A stretch of DNA of 64,000 nucleotides. It comes from Actinophytocola xanthii (lineage in GTDB: Bacteria > Actinomycetota > Actinomycetes > Mycobacteriales > Pseudonocardiaceae). Location of the stretch: NCBI RefSeq assembly GCF_001921205.1, contig NZ_MSIE01000047.1, positions 37,503 through 101,502 of the forward strand, given 5' to 3'. Position 1 is the stretch's first letter; each line of letters starts with the position of its first letter. The notes under the pieces are model-generated. The model did no database searches and had not been told where the DNA came from. It saw only the letters and a program-made list of their open reading frames with translations. The position numbers were made by a program, and so were the translations under genes. Positions 47,117 to 55,697 of the stretch are shown here, piece after piece.

Positions 47117-48523
47117 ATGACGGCGTTGCACGATGTGGCCACTGCCGCCACGACGGTCTCCGCTGCGGTCGAGGAGACCTCCCGGCAACCGTACGAGTAC
47201 GTCCGCCGAGAGTTGGTCGAGCCCGACTGGCGGCGCTTCCCCGGCTGGCGGGAGGTCACCGAGGCGCAGTGGCGCGACGCCCAGTGGCAGCGGGTGCACT
47301 GCGTGCGCAACGTCCGCCAGCTCCGCGCGCTGATGGGCGACCTGCTGGCGGAGTCGTTCTACGACGACCTGGCCGAGGACCAGCGTCGCCTGGCGACCAT
47401 GTCGATGCTGATCCCGCCGCAGATGCTCAACACGATGGCCGCCACGGCGGCGCCCGCCGAGTTCACCGAGGCCTTCCTGGCCGATCCGGTCCGGCGCTAC
47501 ATGCTGCCGGTGGCCGGCGACCGCGACCCGGTCTGGCCGAACCACCCCCACTCGTCGCGGGACTCGCTGCACGAGGCCGAGATGTGGGTCGTCGAGGGGC
47601 TCACCCACCGCTATCCGACCAAGGTGCTCGCCGAGCTGCTGGCCACCTGCCCGCAGTACTGCGGGCACTGCACCCGGATGGACCTGGTCGGCAACTCGAC
47701 GCCGCAGGTCGACAAGCACAAGCTCGCGCTCAAGCCGGTCGACCGCCAGGACCAGATGATCGACTACCTGAAGCGGACCCCGGGTGTGCGGGACGTGGTG
47801 GTCTCCGGCGGCGACGTGGCGAACGTGCCGTGGCACCAGCTCGAGTCGTTCCTCATGCGGCTGCTGGACATCGAGACGGTCCGCGACGTGCGGCTGGCCA
47901 CCAAGGCGCTGGCCGGACTGCCGCAGCACTGGCTGCAGCCCAAGGTCGTGGAGGGCCTGGAGCGGGTCGCGCGGACCGCCGCGCGGCGCGGGGTCAACCT
48001 CGCCATCCACACCCACGTCAACCACGCCAACTCGGTGACCCCGCTGGTCGCCGAGGCCGCGCGGACCGCGCTCGAGGTCGGTGTGCGCGACGTCCGCAAC
48101 CAGGGCGTGCTGATGCGGGGCGTCAACGCCACCCCGGACGACCTGCTGGACCTGTGCTTCGCGCTGCAGGGCGAGGCGAACATCCTGCCGTACTACTTCT
48201 ACCTGTGCGACATGATCCCCAACGCCGAGCACTGGCGGGTGGCGGTCTGGGAGGCCCAGCAGCTCCAGCACGCGATCATGGGTTACCTGCCCGGCTACGC
48301 CACCCCCAGGATCATCTGCGACGTCCCCTACGTGGGGAAGCGCTGGGTCCACCAGCTCGCCGAGTACGACCGGGAACGCGGCATCTCCTACTGGACCAAG
48401 AACTACCGCACGGGCATCGAGCGCGACGACCCCGACGCGCTGGAACGCCGCTACCCGTACTACGACCCGATCTCCACGCTGCCCGAGGCCGGACAGCGCT
48501 GGTGGGCCGACCACCGGGCCTGA
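47117..48523 (+). CDS. kamA: Lysine 2,3-aminomutase (radical SAM)
   Basis: A 468-residue radical-SAM and PLP enzyme converting L-lysine to L-beta-lysine, the substrate of KamDE. The [4Fe-4S]-binding motif is C178-PQY-C182-GH-C185 (CPQYCGHC). The PLP lysine is probably in the C-terminal barrel, near RIICDVPYVGKRWVHQ. The N-terminal region is helical and about 50 residues longer than some clostridial forms. It has its own promoter opposite the operon. It could instead act on glutamate or arginine, since aminomutase relatives do, but the kamDE-kdd-kal context favours lysine. Confidence 0.95.
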   Translation: MTALHDVATAATTVSAAVEETSRQPYEYVRRELVEPDWRRFPGWREVTEAQWRDAQWQRVHCVRNVRQLRALMGDLLAESFYDDLAEDQRRLATMSMLIPPQMLNTMAATAAPAEFTEAFLADPVRRYMLPVAGDRDPVWPNHPHSSRDSLHEAEMWVVEGLTHRYPTKVLAELLATCPQYCGHCTRMDLVGNSTPQVDKHKLALKPVDRQDQMIDYLKRTPGVRDVVVSGGDVANVPWHQLESFLMRLLDIETVRDVRLATKALAGLPQHWLQPKVVEGLERVARTAARRGVNLAIHTHVNHANSVTPLVAEAARTALEVGVRDVRNQGVLMRGVNATPDDLLDLCFALQGEANILPYYFYLCDMIPNAEHWRVAVWEAQQLQHAIMGYLPGYATPRIICDVPYVGKRWVHQLAEYDRERGISYWTKNYRTGIERDDPDALERRYPYYDPISTLPEAGQRWWADHRA

Positions 48524-48531
48524 GCGGCGCC

Positions 48532-49287
48532 TCAGCCCTCGAGCTGGGAGAGGCCGAAGGCCACCAGGAACCCCGCCACCGTGATCAGCCCGATCAGCAG
48601 GTGGGCGTCCTCGAACGCCTCCGGGATCATCGTGTCGGTGACCATCGCGAGGATCGCGCCGGCGGCGAGCGCGGTGATCCCGGCGATCAGCCCGGCCGGG
48701 GCGCCGCCGAGCACCCCGTACCCGAACATCGCCGCCAGCGCACTGACCACCGCGATCCCACCCCAGAGCCCGAACACGTACCGGGCGCCGCGCCCGGCCT
48801 GCCGCATCCCCGCCGCACTGGACAACCCCTCTGGGACGTTGCTGATGAACACCGCGGCCACCGTCACCACGCTGACCGCGCCCCCGCCGAGCAGGCTGGT
48901 CCCGATCACCATCGACTCCGGCACCCCGTCGAGCAGCGCGCCGAGGGCGATCGCCGTGCCGGACCCGGCCTGCTCCGACTCCGAGGGCTGGTGGTCCCCG
49001 GACCGCTTCCGGTGCCGGGCACCCCGGCGGGCGAGCAGCACGTTCGCCCCCGTGTACACCGCCGCCCCGCACGCGGCGCCGAGCGCGGTGGGCAACAGCC
49101 CGCCCTGCGCGTGCGCCTCGGCGATCAGCTCGAAGGACACCGCGGAGAGCAGCACACCGCTGCCGAACGCCATCACGCTCGCGACGACCCGGCGCGGCAC
49201 CCGCAGCAGGTAGCCCACCAGCGCCCCCGCCACGAGCGCGGCGCCGGCGACCAGCCCCCAGAAGCCGGCGACCAGTACCTGCGGCAT
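48532..49287 (-). CDS. ZIP-family metal transporter
   Basis: A 251-residue membrane protein with about eight helices. The ZIP signature lies in LGALLDGVPESMVIGTSLLGGGAVSV (helix 4, DGVPES) and in VAAVFISNVPEGLSSAAGMRQAG (helix 5, SNVPEG), which form the binuclear metal site; a final acidic patch is in MVTDTMIPEAFEDAHLL. A His/Arg loop (RRGARHRKRSGDHQPSESEQ) sits between helices 3 and 4. The ATG 49287 follows a weak purine tract. It is convergent with kamA with 8 bp between stops. Metal is probably zinc or iron, but not visible from sequence. Confidence 0.9.
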   Translation of the reverse strand: MPQVLVAGFWGLVAGAALVAGALVGYLLRVPRRVVASVMAFGSGVLLSAVSFELIAEAHAQGGLLPTALGAACGAAVYTGANVLLARRGARHRKRSGDHQPSESEQAGSGTAIALGALLDGVPESMVIGTSLLGGGAVSVVTVAAVFISNVPEGLSSAAGMRQAGRGARYVFGLWGGIAVVSALAAMFGYGVLGGAPAGLIAGITALAAGAILAMVTDTMIPEAFEDAHLLIGLITVAGFLVAFGLSQLEG

Positions 49288-49363
49288 CACGCCACCCCGC
49301 ACGGGCAGGTGATCTTCGAGTGCGTCACGGCCCTGCACGTACCCCCGCCCGGCTCGCCCGAAC

Positions 49364-49930
49364 CTACCCCCGCAGCTCGGCGCGGATGAGCCGCGCGGCG
49401 CGGTCGGGATCGTCCGCCCAGAAGTCCACCGCCCTGGCGAGCAGCCCCGGACCGACCTCGTGATCGCCCCGCAGCGTGACCGCGACGTTGGTCGAGCTCA
49501 TCACGTCGAGGACCAGGGTGCCCTCGACCACCCTGCCCGAGCTCGTCGCGTCGTGGTCGCGCCGGATCGTCCGGACGCCGTCGATCTCGGCGACCGGCAC
49601 CCGCAGGTCGGTGAACGAGCAGTAGCGCAGGCGCAGCACCCGGGGGTCGACCGAGTGCGGGTAGGTGGACATCGTCGCGATCAGCGCGAGGAACCAGAGG
49701 GTGCTCAGCACCCCGAGCGCGGTGAGCACCACACGCACCGGCGGCCACGGCACGGCCAGCTCGACGAGAACGACCTCCAGCGGGGTGAGCGCGGTGAACA
49801 CCCACATCATCGGCCGCAGCGGACCGCCGTAGGGGATGGCCGCGCCGTCCTCGGGCACCTCCCGCCGACGCCGCACGGCCAGCCCCAGTGCCCGAACCAT
49901 CAGCCGGACGTGCCGGACCAACCCCGCCAC
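49364..49930 (-). CDS. PH-like-domain membrane protein, unknown function
   Basis: A 188-residue protein. It has two membrane helices (PMMWVFTALTPLEVVLVELA and VRVVLTALGVLSTLWFLALIA, about 45-90), followed by a bacterial PH-like domain (VDPRVLRLRYCSFTDLRVPVAEIDGVRTIRRDHDAT and later VTLRGDHEVG). GTG 49930 follows GGGGGAG; GTG 49942 is an alternative 12 bp earlier. It is 17 bp downstream of the SnoaL-like gene. No partner or function can be assigned. Confidence 0.75.
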   Translation of the reverse strand: MAGLVRHVRLMVRALGLAVRRRREVPEDGAAIPYGGPLRPMMWVFTALTPLEVVLVELAVPWPPVRVVLTALGVLSTLWFLALIATMSTYPHSVDPRVLRLRYCSFTDLRVPVAEIDGVRTIRRDHDATSSGRVVEGTLVLDVMSSTNVAVTLRGDHEVGPGLLARAVDFWADDPDRAARLIRAELRG

Positions 49931-49947
49931 CCGCTCCCCCACCCGGG

Positions 49948-50424
49948 TCAGCCGGTGAAGATGGCGCGGGGGTCGCCGGTGAACCAGACGTTCTCGATGC
50001 GCATGCGGTGGACCAGCCAGTGGCTCTCCTCGCGGACCAGGGCTACCTGGTAGTGGTTCTTCAACAGGGCGAACGTAGCGTGGTCGGCGCTCAACAGGTG
50101 TTGGGCCTCCACCAGGGCCGTCATCCGGGCGGTGTCGCCGTCGACGCTCACCCGGGGATTGGTGACCTGGTGGGTCGTGTCGACCCGGCCGGTGAACGAG
50201 CCCAGGATCGTGTCGACGATCGTGTCGCGGCCGGACATCAGCGGCACCTCCCCACCCCACCGGGCCGCAGCCGGCCGGAAGTCGAGCTCGGCCTCGGCGG
50301 CGAAGGCGGACGCGAACAGCTCCCGGTCCTTGAGGTCCTGGCCGAGCGCGAAGCGGTACAGCGCGTCGGCGATCTCGGAACGGTCGCGCAGCTCGCGCAG
50401 CGTCGGGTCGTCGGTGAGGTGCAT
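49948..50424 (-). CDS. SnoaL-like / NTF2-fold protein
   Basis: A 158-residue NTF2-fold (SnoaL-like) protein: DRSEIADALYRFALGQDLKDRELFASAFAAEAELDF, then GRDTIVDTILGSFTGRVDTTHQVTNPRVSVDGDTAR and the final WLVHRMRIENVWFTGDPR. The RELFASAF, THQVTNP and HRMRIEN elements are typical of aldol/dehydratase-like SnoaL proteins of the polyketide and steroid-isomerase type. ATG 50424 has AAAGGGAG upstream. A divergent LysR regulator starts 115 bp away, and it is a likely controller. The substrate is unknown. Confidence 0.85.
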   Translation of the reverse strand: MHLTDDPTLRELRDRSEIADALYRFALGQDLKDRELFASAFAAEAELDFRPAAARWGGEVPLMSGRDTIVDTILGSFTGRVDTTHQVTNPRVSVDGDTARMTALVEAQHLLSADHATFALLKNHYQVALVREESHWLVHRMRIENVWFTGDPRAIFTG

Positions 50425-50538
50425 CGGGGCTCCCTTTACGTCGTCGTCGCCCTCGAATCTGCGCGTCCGGGCCACCGCGATCAACGGCCATCTGTGCCAC
50501 GATCGTGAAGCCACACTTAACGCCGCGGGGAGGTGCGC

Positions 50539-51450
50539 ATGCTTGAGCGGCACGAGGCGGAAACGTTCCTCGCGCTCGCCGAGGAGCTGCACTTCGGCCG
50601 CACCGCCGAGCGGCTGCGGGTCTCCACGGCCAGGGTCAGCCAGACCGTGCGCGCCCTCGAACGGCGGGTCGGCGCCCCGCTGTTCCACCGCACCAGCCGC
50701 CGGGTGGAGCTCTCCGCGCTGGGCCGCCAGCTCCTCGACGACCTCCGCCCGGCCTGGGCCCAGGTCGACGCGGCGCTGGCCAGGGCCGTCGAGACCGGCA
50801 GGGGGTTCACCGGCACGCTGCGGGTCGGCTTCACCGGCGCCGCCGGCGGCCAGCTGCTGGTCGGCGTGGCCGAGCTGTTCCACACCCGCCACCCCGACTG
50901 CGACGTGCGGATCCGCGAGGTCCAGTTCGCCGACCTGATGCCGTGGCTGCGCTCCGGCGAGGTCGACCTCGCCCTGACCACGTTCCCGGTCGACGAACCC
51001 GACGTCGCGACCGGACCGGTCCTGGTGTCCGAGGCCCGCTTCCTGGCCGTGCCGGCGGCGCACGACCTCGCCGCCCGCTCGGCGCTGTCGGTGGAGGACC
51101 TCGCCGCGGTGACCGTCCTGCGGCTGCCGGACACGCTGCCGGAGTCCCTACGCGCCGACCACGCTCCGGCCACCACCCCGTCCGGGCGTCCCGTCCGCAC
51201 CGGCCGTTGCGCCTCGACCCTGCAGGAGCTGCTCACGCTCGTCGGCGCCGGACACGGTGTCCTGCCGGTCGGCGCCAGCACCCGCCGCTACTACGCCAGG
51301 CCCGACGTCGCCTACGTCCACCTCCCCGACGCCCCGCCCGTGCGCTGGGGCCTGGCCTGGCTCGCCGCCGATGCCACCGCTTCGGTGCATGCCTTCGGCG
51401 CGGCCGCCGGCGACCTCGCCCGTGCTCAGGTCCCGCAGAAGGTCCGGTAG
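50539..51450 (+). CDS. LysR-family transcriptional regulator
   Basis: A 303-residue LTTR. The HTH is at 1-60 ([52 protein letters not shown]). The effector-binding domain occupies about 90-300 ([20 protein letters not shown] and [33 protein letters not shown]). ATG 50539 is 6 nt after GGGGAGG. It is divergent from the SnoaL-like gene, so likely regulates that gene and itself. Its 3' end overlaps that of the convergent selO gene by 25 bp. Inducer unknown. Confidence 0.93.
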   Translation: MLERHEAETFLALAEELHFGRTAERLRVSTARVSQTVRALERRVGAPLFHRTSRRVELSALGRQLLDDLRPAWAQVDAALARAVETGRGFTGTLRVGFTGAAGGQLLVGVAELFHTRHPDCDVRIREVQFADLMPWLRSGEVDLALTTFPVDEPDVATGPVLVSEARFLAVPAAHDLAARSALSVEDLAAVTVLRLPDTLPESLRADHAPATTPSGRPVRTGRCASTLQELLTLVGAGHGVLPVGASTRRYYARPDVAYVHLPDAPPVRWGLAWLAADATASVHAFGAAAGDLARAQVPQKVR

Positions 51451-52892
51451 GTCCGGCCGAAGTCCGCCGGGGCCGGTTCGGCGTAGCGCTCCAGACCGGG
51501 GCGCTCGTCGAACGGGGCGGACACCGCGACCAGGAGCTGCTCCAGCGGCCCCAGGTCGCCGTCGGTCGCGGCGGCGAGGGCCTCCTCGACGAGGTGGTTG
51601 CGCGGGACGTAGACGGGGTTCGCCCGGTCCATCGCCGCGGCGTCCGGGTTGAGCGTGCGCCAACGCGCCAGCCACCCGTCGATCGCGGCCAGGTCAAGCA
51701 CCATCTCCCGCGCCGGCTCGGTGTTGCCGCGCGCGGCCGCGCCGAGCCGGCGGAAGAACGAGGTGTGGTCGACGTGGTTGTCCCTCAGGATGCGGAGCAG
51801 CTCCTCGATCAGCGGCGCCGTCGCGACGTCCGCGACGTCCTCGGGCAGGCCGAGCTTGGCCCGCATCCCCGCGGCGAAGGCATGGTCGTAGTGCCCGCGG
51901 AAGGTGTCCAGCGCCTCGCCGGCCAGCGCGATCGCGCGCTCCTGGTCGTCGGCGAACAGCGGCAGGAGAGCCTCGGCGAACCGCGCGAGGTTCCACTCGG
52001 CCACCACCGGTTGGTTGCCGTAGGCGTAGCGCCCGCCGTGGTCGATCGAGCTGAACACCGTACGCGGGTCGACCGCGTCCATGAACGCGCAGGGCCCGTA
52101 GTCGATGGTCTCCCCCGAGATCGTCATGTTGTCGGTGTTCATCACGCCGTGGATGAAGCCGACCAGCATCCACCGGGCCACCAGCGACGCCTGGGCGGCG
52201 ACCACCGCCTCGAACAGCGCGAGGTGGGGGTGCTCGGCCTCGACGGCCTGGGGGTGGTGGCGGGCTGTCGCGTGGTCGGCGAGCCGGCGCAGCAGGTCGA
52301 GGTCGCCGGTGGCGCGGGTGTACTGGAAGGTGCCGACCCGCAGGTGGCTGCGCGCGACCCGGGCGAGGACCGCTCCGGGTAGCGGGGTGTCGCGGTGCAC
52401 GGTGCGCCCCGTGGCCACCACCGCGAGCGAGCGGGTCGTGGGGATGCCCAGGGCGTGCATCGCCTCGCTCACCACGTACTCGCGCAGCATCGGGCCGACC
52501 GCGGCCAGCCCGTCGCCGCCGCGGGCGAACGGGGTGCGGCCCGAGCCCTTGAGGTGGAGGTCGCGGGGGTGGCCGTCGGGGTGGTCGAGCTCGCCGAGCA
52601 GCAGCGCGCGGCCGTCGCCCAGGCGCGGGGAGTAGTACCCGAACTGGTGGCCGGCATAGGCCTGCGCGACCGGGGCCGCCCCCTCGGGGAGGTGCGTCCC
52701 GACGAGCAGGCCCAGCCCCTCGGGCCCGCGGAGCCAGGCGGCGTCCAGGCCGAGGTCCGCTGCCAGCGGCTCGTTGAGCACGAGCAGGCGCGGCTCGGGC
52801 GGCTCCTCGGCCTGCCAGGGCCGGGCCAACTCTGGCAGCGTGCTGGCGAAGTCGTGACTCAGCGTGACGGTAGGTGGCGGTGCGATGCTCAC
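51426..52892 (-). CDS. selO: Protein adenylyltransferase SelO
   Basis: A 488-residue pseudokinase that AMPylates proteins in the redox stress response. Visible features are [24 protein letters not shown] (flipped nucleotide site), [18 protein letters not shown] with the active Lys, [23 protein letters not shown], and [29 protein letters not shown] (catalytic-loop Asn and DFG-like region). The end, YRTFCGT, keeps the conserved C-terminal Cys where eukaryotic SelO has selenocysteine. Length matches. It overlaps the convergent LysR gene by 25 bp and is 26 bp from the divergent glycosylase gene. Confidence 0.95.
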   Translation of the reverse strand: MSIAPPPTVTLSHDFASTLPELARPWQAEEPPEPRLLVLNEPLAADLGLDAAWLRGPEGLGLLVGTHLPEGAAPVAQAYAGHQFGYYSPRLGDGRALLLGELDHPDGHPRDLHLKGSGRTPFARGGDGLAAVGPMLREYVVSEAMHALGIPTTRSLAVVATGRTVHRDTPLPGAVLARVARSHLRVGTFQYTRATGDLDLLRRLADHATARHHPQAVEAEHPHLALFEAVVAAQASLVARWMLVGFIHGVMNTDNMTISGETIDYGPCAFMDAVDPRTVFSSIDHGGRYAYGNQPVVAEWNLARFAEALLPLFADDQERAIALAGEALDTFRGHYDHAFAAGMRAKLGLPEDVADVATAPLIEELLRILRDNHVDHTSFFRRLGAAARGNTEPAREMVLDLAAIDGWLARWRTLNPDAAAMDRANPVYVPRNHLVEEALAAATDGDLGPLEQLLVAVSAPFDERPGLERYAEPAPADFGRTYRTFCGT

Positions 52893-52918
52893 GCATCAAC
52901 GGTACGTGATGTGCTGGA

Positions 52919-53593
52919 GTGGTCCCCGTGACCGGAATCGAGGCGGTCGGCCGGGCCGTCACCGAGTGCTCACGGTGTCCCCGGTTGGTGGCCTGGCGAG
53001 CCGAGGCCGCGCGCACCCCGCCCGCCCGTTTCGCCGGCGAGCCGTACTGGGCCCGACCCGTGCCGGGGTTCGGCGACCCGGCGGCGCGCATCTACGTGCT
53101 CGGGCTGGCCACCGCCGCCCACGGCGGCAACCGCACCGGCCGGGCGTTCACCGGCAACCCGACCGCCGCTTGGCTGGTGCGCTCGATGCACCGGGCGGGC
53201 CTGGCCAGCCAGCCGACCTCCGAGCGGCGCGGTGACGGCCTGCGGCTGCTCGGCGCGTGGATGGGCTCCGCCGTCCGCTGCGCCCCGCCCGGCAACCGCC
53301 CGACCCCGGCCGAGCGCGACACCTGCCTGCCGTTCCTGACCGCGGAGGTCGCCGCGCTGCCGCGGCTGCGCGTGCTGGTCTGCCTCGGGGCGTTCGCCTG
53401 GACGACCGCGCTGCACTGGGCCGGGGCACGGCCGAGACCGCGCTTCGCCCATGGAGCCGAGCACCGGCTGGAGAGCGGCCTGGTGCTGCTGGCGAGCTAC
53501 CACCCCAGCCAGCAGAACACCAACACGGGCCTGCTCACCGAGCCCATGCTCGACGCCGTGCTCCACCGGGCCCGCACCCTCGCCGAGCCCTGA
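52919..53593 (+). CDS. Uracil-DNA glycosylase, family 5 (UdgB-like)
   Basis: A 224-residue [4Fe-4S] DNA glycosylase that excises uracil and other deaminated bases. Cluster Cys are in CSRCPRLVAWR (residues about 17-20) and in VRCAPPGNRPTPAERDTC. The motif-A region is IYVLGLATAAHGGNRTGRAFTGN, with the Asn of AFTGN, and motif B is ASYHPSQQNT. A family-4 enzyme has GEAP at motif A; here GLATAAHGGNRTG fits family 5. GTG 52919 or GTG 52928 are both possible starts. It is divergent from selO and convergent with the monooxygenase gene (4-bp gap). Confidence 0.92.
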   Translation: MVPVTGIEAVGRAVTECSRCPRLVAWRAEAARTPPARFAGEPYWARPVPGFGDPAARIYVLGLATAAHGGNRTGRAFTGNPTAAWLVRSMHRAGLASQPTSERRGDGLRLLGAWMGSAVRCAPPGNRPTPAERDTCLPFLTAEVAALPRLRVLVCLGAFAWTTALHWAGARPRPRFAHGAEHRLESGLVLLASYHPSQQNTNTGLLTEPMLDAVLHRARTLAEP

Positions 53594-53597
53594 CGGC

Positions 53598-54578
53598 TCA
53601 CCGCAGCGCCGGCACCACCTCCTCGGCCACCAGCCGCAGCGACTCGACGGCCCGCGCGTGGGACAGGCCCGGCAACCGCGCCCAGTGCGCGAAGTGGGAG
53701 AACCCGACGTCACGGTGCAGGGCGACCAGTCGGTCGGCCACCTCCTCGGGCGTCCCCACCAGGTAGTCCGCCCGGTTCGGCGCCGGCCCGCTCGAACGGT
53801 CGCGGTAGCCGGCCAGCTCGCCCTCGAGGTAGGCGATCCCCCGCGCCGCCTCCGCCCACGCGAGGTCCGGATCCCGCGCGACGTGCAGGACGCTCGTGCA
53901 GACCAGCGGCACGGGTGGGAGCGCGGAGTCGGCGAGAACCGAGTCGAGCAGCGCACGGCGCGCCCGCAGGTCCGCCGGGGTCGCGCAGTAGACGATCACC
54001 GCGTCGCCGAGGCGCGCCGCCCGGCGCAGACCGGCCTCGGTGACCTCACCCACATAGATCGGCACCGCTCGGAGCGGGCTCGGGGTCACCGGCACGTCGT
54101 CGAAGGACCAGTGCCTTCCGGCGGCGGTGACGCGACCGGTGCCCAGCGCCTGGCTCAGGATCGGCACCGCCTCCTCCAGCAGCGACGCCCGCCGCCGCCG
54201 GTCCACACCGAACGCGGCGAACTCGTGCTCGGCGTAGCCCTGACCCACCCCGAGCAGCAGCCGGCCGTTGGAGAGCAGGTCGGCCACCGCGGCGTCCTCG
54301 GCGACCCGCAGCGGATGGTGCAGCGGCAGCACCAGCACGCTGGTGCCGATGCCGATCCGGCTGGTGCGGGTCGCGACCCCGGCCGCGAGCACCAGCGGCG
54401 AGGGCGTCATCCCGTCGCGGGTGAGGTGGTGCTCGGACAGCCAGACGGCGGTGAACCCCAGCCGCTCGGCGACCACGACCTCCTCGAGGCACTCGGCGTA
54501 GTAGTCCGCGTAGGACGAGCCGGGACCGCCCTCGGGCCGGCGGAAGTCGTGCAGCAGACCGAAGGTGGGAGCGGGCAT
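53598..54578 (-). CDS. LLM-class flavin-dependent oxidoreductase
   Basis: A 326-residue luciferase-like monooxygenase (TIM barrel). Conserved parts are EEVVVAERLGFTAVWLSEHHLTRDGMTPSPLVLAAGVATRTSRIGIGTSVLVLPLHHPLRVAED, the nonprolyl-cis flavin region, VGQGYAEHEFAAFG, and IYVGEVTEAGLRRAARLGDAV. It uses reduced FMN or F420, which cannot be told here; actinobacterial LLM proteins often use F420. It lies 63 bp upstream of nothing in the same direction and is probably a single gene. Substrate not known. Confidence 0.9.
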   Translation of the reverse strand: MPAPTFGLLHDFRRPEGGPGSSYADYYAECLEEVVVAERLGFTAVWLSEHHLTRDGMTPSPLVLAAGVATRTSRIGIGTSVLVLPLHHPLRVAEDAAVADLLSNGRLLLGVGQGYAEHEFAAFGVDRRRRASLLEEAVPILSQALGTGRVTAAGRHWSFDDVPVTPSPLRAVPIYVGEVTEAGLRRAARLGDAVIVYCATPADLRARRALLDSVLADSALPPVPLVCTSVLHVARDPDLAWAEAARGIAYLEGELAGYRDRSSGPAPNRADYLVGTPEEVADRLVALHRDVGFSHFAHWARLPGLSHARAVESLRLVAEEVVPALR

Positions 54579-54641
54579 GGGCTCACCCTGGCAGGGCCGG
54601 CGGCGGCCGGTCCACCACCGCCGGCCGCACCGGGCGCGGGG

Positions 54642-55466
54642 TCAGCCGAAGCGGTCGGGGTCCGGACCGGTGCGGTGACCGCGCTCGAGCGTGCCCAGCG
54701 CCGCCAGGTCCTGGGCGGTCAGTTCGAAGTCGAACAGGTCGAGGTTCTCCCGGATCCGGTCCGGGGTCACCGACTTCGGGATCACCACGTTGCCCAGCTG
54801 CAGGTGCCAGCGCAGCACGACCTGCGCCGGCGTGCGGCCGTGCTGTTCGGCCAGCGCCGTCACGACCGGGTCGGCCAGCAGGTCCCCGCCCTTGGCCAGC
54901 GGGCTCCACGCCTCGGTGGCGATGCCGCGCTCGGCGTGCAGTGCCCGCAGTTCGGCCTGCTGCAGGTACGGGTGCAGCTCGATCTGGTTGACCGCGGGGA
55001 CCGTGCCGGTCTCCTCGAACAGGTGCCGCAGGTGCGCCGGCTGGAAGTTCGACACGCCGATCGACCGGACCCGGCCGTCGGCTAGCAGCTTCTCCAGCGC
55101 CTTCCACGTCTCCACGTACCGCCCGGCCGACGGCGCCGGCCAGTGGATCAGGTACAGGTCGAGGTAGTCCAGGCCCAGCCTGCCGACGCTCGCGTCGAAC
55201 GCCCGCAGCGCCTCGTCGTAGCCCTGGTCGTCGTTCCAGACCTTGGTCGTGACGAACAGCTCCTCGCGCGGGATGCCGGACTCCCGCAGGGCCTGCGCCA
55301 CGCCGCCTTCGTTGCCGTAGATCTTGGCCGTGTCGATGCTGCGGTACCCGGCCCGCAGCGCCTCCGACACCGCCGCCGCTGTCTCCTCGTCCGGCACCTG
55401 GAACACGCCGAAGCCCAGCTGGGGCATGCTCACGCCGTTGTTGAGGGTGACGTTCGGGATCGTCAT
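54642..55466 (-). CDS. Aldo/keto reductase (AKR family)
   Basis: A 274-residue NADPH-dependent aldo/keto reductase TIM-barrel. The catalytic tetrad is visible: Asp and Tyr in YRSIDTAKIYGNEGGV (D, Y), Lys in FVTTKVWNDDQG and His in LYLIHWPAP. The cofactor region is VVIPKSVTPDRIREN. The closest group is the 2,5-diketo-D-gluconate reductase-type AKR5 family. ATG 55466 has GAGAGGA 6 nt upstream. It is divergent from the secreted peptidase gene by 231 bp. Natural substrate unknown. Confidence 0.93.
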   Translation of the reverse strand: MTIPNVTLNNGVSMPQLGFGVFQVPDEETAAAVSEALRAGYRSIDTAKIYGNEGGVAQALRESGIPREELFVTTKVWNDDQGYDEALRAFDASVGRLGLDYLDLYLIHWPAPSAGRYVETWKALEKLLADGRVRSIGVSNFQPAHLRHLFEETGTVPAVNQIELHPYLQQAELRALHAERGIATEAWSPLAKGGDLLADPVVTALAEQHGRTPAQVVLRWHLQLGNVVIPKSVTPDRIRENLDLFDFELTAQDLAALGTLERGHRTGPDPDRFG

Positions 55467-55697
55467 GCTGTCCTCTCCGTGGGAGTGCCGCGCGTACCGA
55501 ACCGCAGTACCCCCGGCTCCGCCCGTCATGCGCGGGCGCCCCAAGGTGAGGGCGACGCCACCCTTTCGCTGGGTGACCGGTCGGACGCGCACCGAAGTGC
55601 CCTTGTTCGGGTCTACCCCCGGCGGTTCCCGTGGGGAACACTCGCGCCAGGTCGCCCGGACACCCTGAGCGACCAACCAAGACCAAGGAGTTGTGGC
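55467..55697. promoter_or_regulatory. 231-bp divergent gap with a GTTCCC/GGGAAC palindrome
   Basis: GTTCCC (55625-55630) and GGGAAC (55634-55639) form a perfect inverted repeat with a GTG spacer, about 60 bp before the peptidase start. A TTGTTC-like -35 is nearby at 55603, but no clear -10 stands out. AAGGAG before 55698 is the ribosome-binding site. Confidence 0.35.
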
